The notes beneath the pieces were generated by a model that made no database searches, had not been told where the DNA came from, and was given only the letters and a program-made list of their open reading frames with translations. The translations under genes and the position numbers were made by a program. A DNA stretch of 5,009 bases from Verrucomicrobia bacterium UBA1629. GTDB lineage: Bacteria; Verrucomicrobiota; Kiritimatiellia; RFP12; UBA1067. The stretch lies in assembly GCA_002321305.1 (NCBI GenBank), contig DCMF01000061.1, forward strand, positions 1 to 5,009, given 5' to 3'. Below are positions 4,142 through 5,009 of this stretch, in pieces. Each line of letters starts with the position of its first letter. Position 1 is the stretch's first letter.

Positions 4142-5009
4142 GGTCGGGAACCTCCCGGTCGGCGGCGGCGCGCCCGTCAGCGTGCAGACGATGGGCAACG
4201 CCGATCCGCATGACGCGGCGGCGTGCCTGCGGCAGCTGCTGTCGTGTGCGGAGCGGGGGTGCGACCTCTTTCGCCTGACCGTGCCCGACGTGGCGGCGGC
4301 GCGCGTCCTCGGCGAGGTGAAGAAGGCTTCGCCGATCCCGGTCGTCGCCGACATCCACTTCGACTACCGCTGCGCGCTCGCCGCGCTGGAGGCGGGGGCG
4401 GACGCCCTGCGGCTCAATCCGGGGAACATCGGTTCGCGCGACCGCGTGCAGGCCGTCGCCCGCGCGGCGAAGGCGAAGGGCGTGCCGATCCGCATCGGCG
4501 TGAACGGCGGCAGCCTGGAGCGTGGCGAGACGCTCGTGTCGTCCGCCCTGAAGCACCTGAAGCTCCTGGAGGACGAGGGCTTTTACGACGTCGTCATTTC
4601 CGCCAAGGCGTCGAACGTCGCGGAGACGCAGGCGACCTACCGGGAGCTTGCGGAGAAGACGGACTGTCCGCTGCACCTCGGCGTGACGGAGGCGGGAACG
4701 CTGCTGCCGGGCGCGGTGCGTAGCTCGGTCGCGCTCGGCATCCTGCTTTCGGAGGGCATCGGCGACACGATCCGCGTCTCGCTCACGAGCAAGCCGGAGA
4801 AGGAGGTCAAGGTCGGGCTGGAGATCCTGCGCGCGCTCGGCCTGCGCGCGCCGGGCCCGGCGATCACGAGCTGCCCGACGTGCGGGCGCACGAAAGTCGA
4901 TCTCATGAGCGTCGCCGCGCAGGTCGAGGAGGCGCTGGACGTCCTGTACAGGGACTGGGGAAATAATCGAATCGTCGAATCGTCGAATGATCGAATGGTA
5001 GGATGTGCG
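4110..5009 (+). CDS. ispG: 4-hydroxy-3-methylbut-2-enyl diphosphate synthase, C-terminus off window
   Basis: The first 300 residues of IspG (GcpE) are visible and the frame is open at the right edge. The enzyme makes HMBPP from the cyclic diphosphate MEcPP in the MEP isoprenoid pathway, using a [4Fe-4S] cluster in the cytoplasm. Family signatures are LKVGNLPVGGGAPVSVQTM (10-28), VVADIHFDYR, ALRLNPGNIG, IRIGVNGGSLE, LGVTEAGT, the SEGIGDTIRVSLT segment and SCPTCGRT with cluster ligands C255 and C258. The third ligand is probably C299 in MVGCA, where relatives read GCxVNGPGE; that motif would continue past the edge. C258 to C299 is 41 residues, against 32 in E. coli (C273 to C305). The excess coincides with an 8-bp repeat (residues 285-295). 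The start overlaps rseP by 32 bases; GGAG (4102-4105) precedes it by four bases and suggests coupled translation. RseP-IspG adjacency is common in bacteria, often with dxr, which is not visible here. Confidence 0.93.
   Translation, partial: MFSRKQTRSLKVGNLPVGGGAPVSVQTMGNADPHDAAACLRQLLSCAERGCDLFRLTVPDVAAARVLGEVKKASPIPVVADIHFDYRCALAALEAGADALRLNPGNIGSRDRVQAVARAAKAKGVPIRIGVNGGSLERGETLVSSALKHLKLLEDEGFYDVVISAKASNVAETQATYRELAEKTDCPLHLGVTEAGTLLPGAVRSSVALGILLSEGIGDTIRVSLTSKPEKEVKVGLEILRALGLRAPGPAITSCPTCGRTKVDLMSVAAQVEEALDVLYRDWGNNRIVESSNDRMVGCA
4967..4998 (+). repeat. 8-bp tandem repeat inside ispG, four units
   Basis: Octamers begin at 4967, 4975, 4983 and 4991. The first two are exactly TCGAATCG; the last two differ only in their final two bases (GA, GG). 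TCGAAT recurs four times at a period of exactly eight. In the ispG frame the region encodes an Asn/Arg/Ser/Glu-rich stretch (about residues 285-295) just before the predicted third cluster cysteine. It has the same unit as the repeat in rseP at 3219-3258, but is much less diverged. Confidence 0.8.

Noticed and set aside
2972..4354. Long minus-strand open frame opposite rseP
   Set aside because: It is antisense to a gene with intact HEFGH, PDZ and LDG motifs, and its translation is low-complexity charged sequence.

Overview
This 5 kb window comes from a GC-rich, Gram-negative-type bacterial chromosome. It encodes an EptA/CptA-like phosphoethanolamine transferase, a prokaryotic diacylglycerol kinase (DgkA), a site-2 protease of the RseP type and the isoprenoid enzyme IspG. 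The gene order does not name a phylum. The high GC, the rseP-ispG pairing and the extended -10 promoters would fit a gut Kiritimatiellota/Verrucomicrobiota-type genome, but that is a low-confidence inference.

Layout. Bases 1-137 hold the 5' end of an unrecognised minus-strand gene with an excellent ribosome binding site. Bases 138-683 contain no convincing protein gene but are unusually rich in structure. Two divergent copies of the 11-mer TATGGTATAAT (minus 193-203, plus 300-310) look like extended -10 promoters. After the plus-strand copy come a bulged hairpin (367-415), an intrinsic terminator with a GCAA tetraloop (413-435), a 156-nt fold-back with about 57 base pairs (438-593), a competing hairpin (580-611) and an all-GC hairpin (625-664) just before the next gene. 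This is either a short terminated RNA followed by a second structured RNA, or one long attenuator-type leader of the downstream operon. I recognise no named RNA family in it.

Bases 684-2854 are a two-gene operon with a 4-base stop/start overlap: a membrane phosphoethanolamine transferase and DgkA. The pair makes biochemical sense. Transfer of phosphoethanolamine from phosphatidylethanolamine to an envelope acceptor leaves diacylglycerol, which DgkA phosphorylates to phosphatidic acid for reuse.

A third ATGGTATAAT promoter (2906-2916) then starts an rseP-ispG operon whose genes overlap by 32 bases. Both genes carry a degenerate tandem repeat of 8-bp units (consensus TCGAATCG) inside the reading frame. 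In RseP it lengthens the linker before the GPxxN motif. In IspG it lies between the second and third cluster-binding cysteines. IspG runs off the right edge.

The most notable points are the structured RNA region upstream of the lipid-modification operon and the same 8-bp repeat family inside two adjacent housekeeping genes.
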